NCBI GenBank assembly: GCA_022771245.1
Contig: JALFCH010000100.1
Span: 1 to 35,417, forward strand
Direction: 5' to 3'
DNA from: Rikenellaceae bacterium
GTDB lineage: Bacteria > Bacteroidota > Bacteroidia > Bacteroidales > UBA932
Length of the DNA: 35,417 bases
The position numbers and the translations under genes were made by a program. The notes beneath the pieces were generated by a model. It was not told the origin of the DNA. It saw only the letters and a program-made list of their open reading frames with translations, and did no database searches. Positions 33,213 to 35,417 of this stretch are shown here, in pieces (within the stretch, counting starts at the first letter, position 1; the number at the start of each line of letters is the position of its first letter).

Positions 33213-33220
33213 CAAATATA
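33213..33220 (-). promoter_or_regulatory. Promoter -7 element of apt
   Basis: On the minus strand TATATTTG matches the -7 consensus, 48 bp before the apt ATG at 33165. No clear TTTG is seen at the -33 position. It nearly abuts the divergent promoter of the PmbA-family gene. Confidence 0.5.
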
Positions 33221-33232
33221 AGCAAACTTGAC

Positions 33233-33240
33233 TAAATTTG
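33233..33240 (+). promoter_or_regulatory. Promoter -7 element of the PmbA/TldD-family gene
   Basis: TAAATTTG matches the Bacteroidota -7 consensus exactly and lies 30 bp upstream of the ATG at 33271. The -33 region has no clear TTTG. Confidence 0.5.
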
Positions 33241-33270
33241 CAGGTCATTTTGCTGTAAAATTTCGAGAGA

Positions 33271-34653
33271 ATGGAACTGGTAGATAAAGATGAAATGGAA
33301 TTGGCCGAATTCTGCCTGAAGGAAGCAAGGAAACAAGGAGTGGAAGGGTTGCTTGTCACATTGAACAAGGGTATATCCGACACATGCATAATGCGGGACG
33401 GGATAATGGACAGCATACAACACCGTATGGACAGGAACCTCACTTTCAATCTGTATTCCCGGGGACATTATGGTTCATTCTCCACCAACCGTCTCAGCCG
33501 CGAAGAGCTCGTCCGTTTCATAGCCAAGGCTGCCAGGACTGTCGAACTTATGGAACCGGACAATTGCAGACAACTTCCTCCGGAGGAATGTATGGCCACT
33601 GATGCCACCCGGGGGTACGAAGCCGGTCTTTGGGACGGCAGCTATTATGAGACAACCGGAGATGAACGTCTGTCCGGACTCCGGGAAATGCATCAGGGCA
33701 AAGCTGCAGGAGACAACTGGGAACTGATTTCAGAAGAAAACGAATACAGCGACTATGCAGTTGCGACTTTGCTTCTGGATTCACGAGGCTATAAGATGAT
33801 GCATTTCGAGAGCGGATTCAGTTGCAGTTCCAACCTTACAATCATATCTGATACAGGAGAACGCTTCTCTTCCTACTGGTGGGAAATATCTGCATTCAAA
33901 GACGGCATCAATCCACGCAGATGCGCAGAAGTGGCTCTGACCAAGGCGATAGAATCAATGGGACCCGAAAAAATCAAAGGCGGGACTATGACTATGGTCG
34001 TGGACGGGAACATTGCTTCCAGATTGCTCTCCCCCATTTCAGATGCACTCAGTTGTATGTCCATACAGCAGAATATGTCATTCCTTCGCGACAGCAAGGG
34101 CCGGCAGATTTTCTCGGAGGGCCTGAGCCTGAGTGACATGCCGCGCCAAAAAGGACGTTCAGGAGCAAAGTGGTTCGACCAGTCCGGAGCGGCTACCCTT
34201 GATTTGCCGCTGATAGAAAAGGGGGTGGTTGTCAACTATTTCACGAACACCTGGGCCTCAAACAAAACGGGAGAAATGCGCACCAATGCCGATATGTCCA
34301 GACCAGTGCTCAAGAAATGGGTATCCCCAACATTCGGGAAAGGAATTTCGGTTTGGCAATCAGAAGGGAAAAGCGTATCTTTGGCGGATATTCTGGATTA
34401 TTGCGGGGACGGGATGTATGTTACCGATTTCAACGGGGGAAACTGCAACGGTGTGACCGGGGATTTTTCTTTCGGCGTGTCCGGATTCGTATTCCGGGAC
34501 GGGAAACCCGGGAAACCGTTCAGGGAAATGCTCATAACGGGAAACATGATAGAGTTGTGGAACAGATTGGTTGCGGTCGGGGATGACGTTAGGGATTGCG
34601 GGGCCTGGAGATTGCCGACAATAGCCTTCCGGGATGTAGTTTTCAGAGGATAA
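33271..34653 (+). CDS. TldD/PmbA-family protein (PmbA-like metalloprotease subunit)
   Basis: A 460-residue member of the TldD/PmbA (modulator of DNA gyrase) family. It has the family N-terminus with LVTLNKGISDTCIMRDG and LYSRGHYGSFSTNRLS, a central GGTMTMVVDGNIASRLLSPI, MSFLRDSKGRQIFS, and the C-terminal TFGKGISVWQSEGKSVSLAD followed by NGGNCNGVTGDFSFGVSGFVFRDGKP. In E. coli TldD and TldE (PmbA) form a heterodimeric protease; TldD carries the metal-binding HExxxH, which I do not see here, so this is the PmbA-like partner. No tldD gene is in the window, so it may be elsewhere. Confidence 0.88.
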   Translation: MELVDKDEMELAEFCLKEARKQGVEGLLVTLNKGISDTCIMRDGIMDSIQHRMDRNLTFNLYSRGHYGSFSTNRLSREELVRFIAKAARTVELMEPDNCRQLPPEECMATDATRGYEAGLWDGSYYETTGDERLSGLREMHQGKAAGDNWELISEENEYSDYAVATLLLDSRGYKMMHFESGFSCSSNLTIISDTGERFSSYWWEISAFKDGINPRRCAEVALTKAIESMGPEKIKGGTMTMVVDGNIASRLLSPISDALSCMSIQQNMSFLRDSKGRQIFSEGLSLSDMPRQKGRSGAKWFDQSGAATLDLPLIEKGVVVNYFTNTWASNKTGEMRTNADMSRPVLKKWVSPTFGKGISVWQSEGKSVSLADILDYCGDGMYVTDFNGGNCNGVTGDFSFGVSGFVFRDGKPGKPFREMLITGNMIELWNRLVAVGDDVRDCGAWRLPTIAFRDVVFRG

Positions 34654-34678
34654 AACCATAAACATACCATATAATATT

Positions 34679-35254
34679 ATGAAAATAGAAAAGAATGCCG
34701 TAGTGGCTCTCACTTATGAATTGAATGTCGATGGACAAATAGCAGACAAATGCACAGCCGAAAGGCCTCTCAGTTTCATCCAGGGCCTCGGATATCTTCT
34801 TCCCAAATTTGAGGAAGCCATCGCAGGCCTGAGCGCCGGTGACAAATTCGCATTCACCCTCAGTCCTGCCGACGGTTACGGTGAAGTGGATCCTGAGAGA
34901 ATCATAGACCTGCCGATTGCCGCTTTTACCGATCCCGAGGGTAAAATCCGTCACGACCTTCTCATTGAAGGCTCTGCCATTACGCTCGTGAACCAGTTCG
35001 GCCAGCCGGTTCCTGCCAAGATTTTGAAAGTTTCTTCAGACACGGTGAAGGTGGACGTAAACCATCCTATGGCCGGAAAGACCTTGAATTTCAGCGGCGA
35101 AATCGTGGAAGTCAGAGCTGCGACAGAAAAAGAACTCAAGGAAGGGCTCCACGGTGAACTTGCAGGCGGCTGCTCAGGCTGCGGAGGACATTGCGGAGAA
35201 GGCGAATGTGAAGGCTGCGGAAGCGAAGGCGGATGCGGGAGCTGCGGAGAATAA
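34679..35254 (+). CDS. slyD: SlyD-type FKBP peptidyl-prolyl isomerase with Cys-rich tail
   Basis: A 191-residue SlyD. It has the FKBP N-terminus (VVALTYELNVDGQIAD), FIQGLGYLLPKFEEAIAGLSAGDKFAF, YGEVDPERI, the insert-in-flap chaperone domain (about residues 75-130) and HPMAGKTLNFSGEIVEV. The C-terminal tail of about 30 residues is rich in Gly, with seven Cys and one His, as in metal-binding (nickel) tails of SlyD. It is a cytoplasmic folding helper and possible metallochaperone. The 25-bp gap after the PmbA-family gene suggests co-transcription. Start is the only ATG that fits the family. Confidence 0.93.
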   Translation: MKIEKNAVVALTYELNVDGQIADKCTAERPLSFIQGLGYLLPKFEEAIAGLSAGDKFAFTLSPADGYGEVDPERIIDLPIAAFTDPEGKIRHDLLIEGSAITLVNQFGQPVPAKILKVSSDTVKVDVNHPMAGKTLNFSGEIVEVRAATEKELKEGLHGELAGGCSGCGGHCGEGECEGCGSEGGCGSCGE

Positions 35255-35261
35255 GTAAAAT

Positions 35262-35285
35262 AAGTAATATGAAAATAATAAGTTG
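35262..35285. repeat. 24-nt direct repeat, copy 2
   Basis: Matches 32404-32427 at 23 of 24 positions. It lies just past the slyD stop codon and leads directly into the long hairpin element. Confidence 0.6.
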
Positions 35286-35416
35286 CGTCAGATTTGAATT
35301 GGATTTTCGAGGTCAGATTTTCACCCGAAGAAGGAGCATAGCCGTAGCTATGTGACTGATGAGGGAGGAAATATGGACCGAAAAGATTTTCAAAGATGAT
35401 GCAGGTTATTTTTTGA
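35271..35416. repeat. Long imperfect inverted repeat (candidate structured RNA or MITE-like element)
   Basis: About 145 bp folds into one long interrupted hairpin centred on 35344/35345. The apex is CATAGC-CGTA-GCTATG (35337-35352), flanked by pairing blocks such as CCC/GGG (35324-35326 with 35363-35365) and ATTTTC against GAAAT-type sequence. The outer ends pair GCGTCA..TTTGAA with TTCAAAG..TGATGC, and AATAATAAGTTG with GGTTATTTTTT. The right end coincides with the window edge, so its true boundary is uncertain. It carries no coding sequence. It could be a slyD terminator-like structure, a small RNA or a dispersed palindromic repeat. Confidence 0.6.
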
Positions 35417-35417
35417 G

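Noticed and set aside
32404..35285. 24-nt repeats as attL/attR of an integrated element at tRNA-Gln
   Set aside because: The interval holds only housekeeping genes (apt, pmbA-like, slyD), and there is no integrase or other mobility gene. The repeat overlaps only three bases of the tRNA.
1..35417. CRISPR array, insertion sequence or prophage genes
   Set aside because: No regularly spaced repeats, transposase, integrase or phage structural proteins were seen anywhere in the window.

Overview
This window looks like a chromosomal segment of a Bacteroidota bacterium, most likely order Bacteroidales. The evidence is a SusC/SusD pair, an LruC-type surface lipoprotein, lipoprotein signal peptides, and several exact copies of the Bacteroidota -7 promoter element TAnnTTTG, some with TTTG 18-20 bp upstream. 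Codon use rich in AGG and GGA, with moderate GC, would fit an uncultured gut lineage, but the genus cannot be fixed from sequence alone.

Layout. (1) 1-529: two decayed gene pieces, a 5'-truncated Ser/Thr kinase running off the left edge and the C-terminal end of an AlkD-like DNA repair protein. (2) 615-4431, minus strand: an LruC surface lipoprotein, a Wzx-type flippase and a DUF1796 protein. (3) 4569-9902, plus strand: a soluble multi-PAS histidine kinase coupled by three successive 4-bp ATGA overlaps to a membrane GT2, an EEP-family hydrolase and a second GT2. (4) 20650-9880, minus strand: eleven tightly packed genes. They are two receiver-only response regulators, an initiating sugar transferase, a half-length TolC-like protein, a Wzz-type co-polymerase fused to a degenerate BY-kinase domain, a Wzy/O-antigen-ligase-type polymerase, two GT2s, a GT4, a hexapeptide acyltransferase and a second GT4. 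(5) 20845-25439, plus strand: two tandem paralogous transmembrane sensor kinases with substrate-binding-protein-like periplasmic domains. The second is a pseudokinase. (6) 25481-31884: a broken susC, an intact susD and a GH29 alpha-L-fucosidase. (7) 31921-35254: ordinary genes, dtd, tRNA-Gln, apt, a PmbA/TldD-family gene and slyD. (8) From about 35262 to the right edge: a long imperfect hairpin repeat.

How it works together. Regions 2-4 together make a Wzy-dependent extracellular polysaccharide locus with an initiating transferase, six glycosyltransferases, an acyltransferase, flippase, polymerase and co-polymerase. No Wza-type exporter is visible; a half-size TolC-like protein sits where one would be expected. 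The locus carries three sensor kinases (one soluble, one membrane-bound, one apparently dead) and two receivers without output domains. This suggests phosphorelay or protein-protein control of polysaccharide production rather than ordinary transcription-factor control. The pair of sensor kinase and pseudokinase, divergent from the receiver-led polysaccharide operon, is the most unusual part of the window. That it is one functional system is inference.
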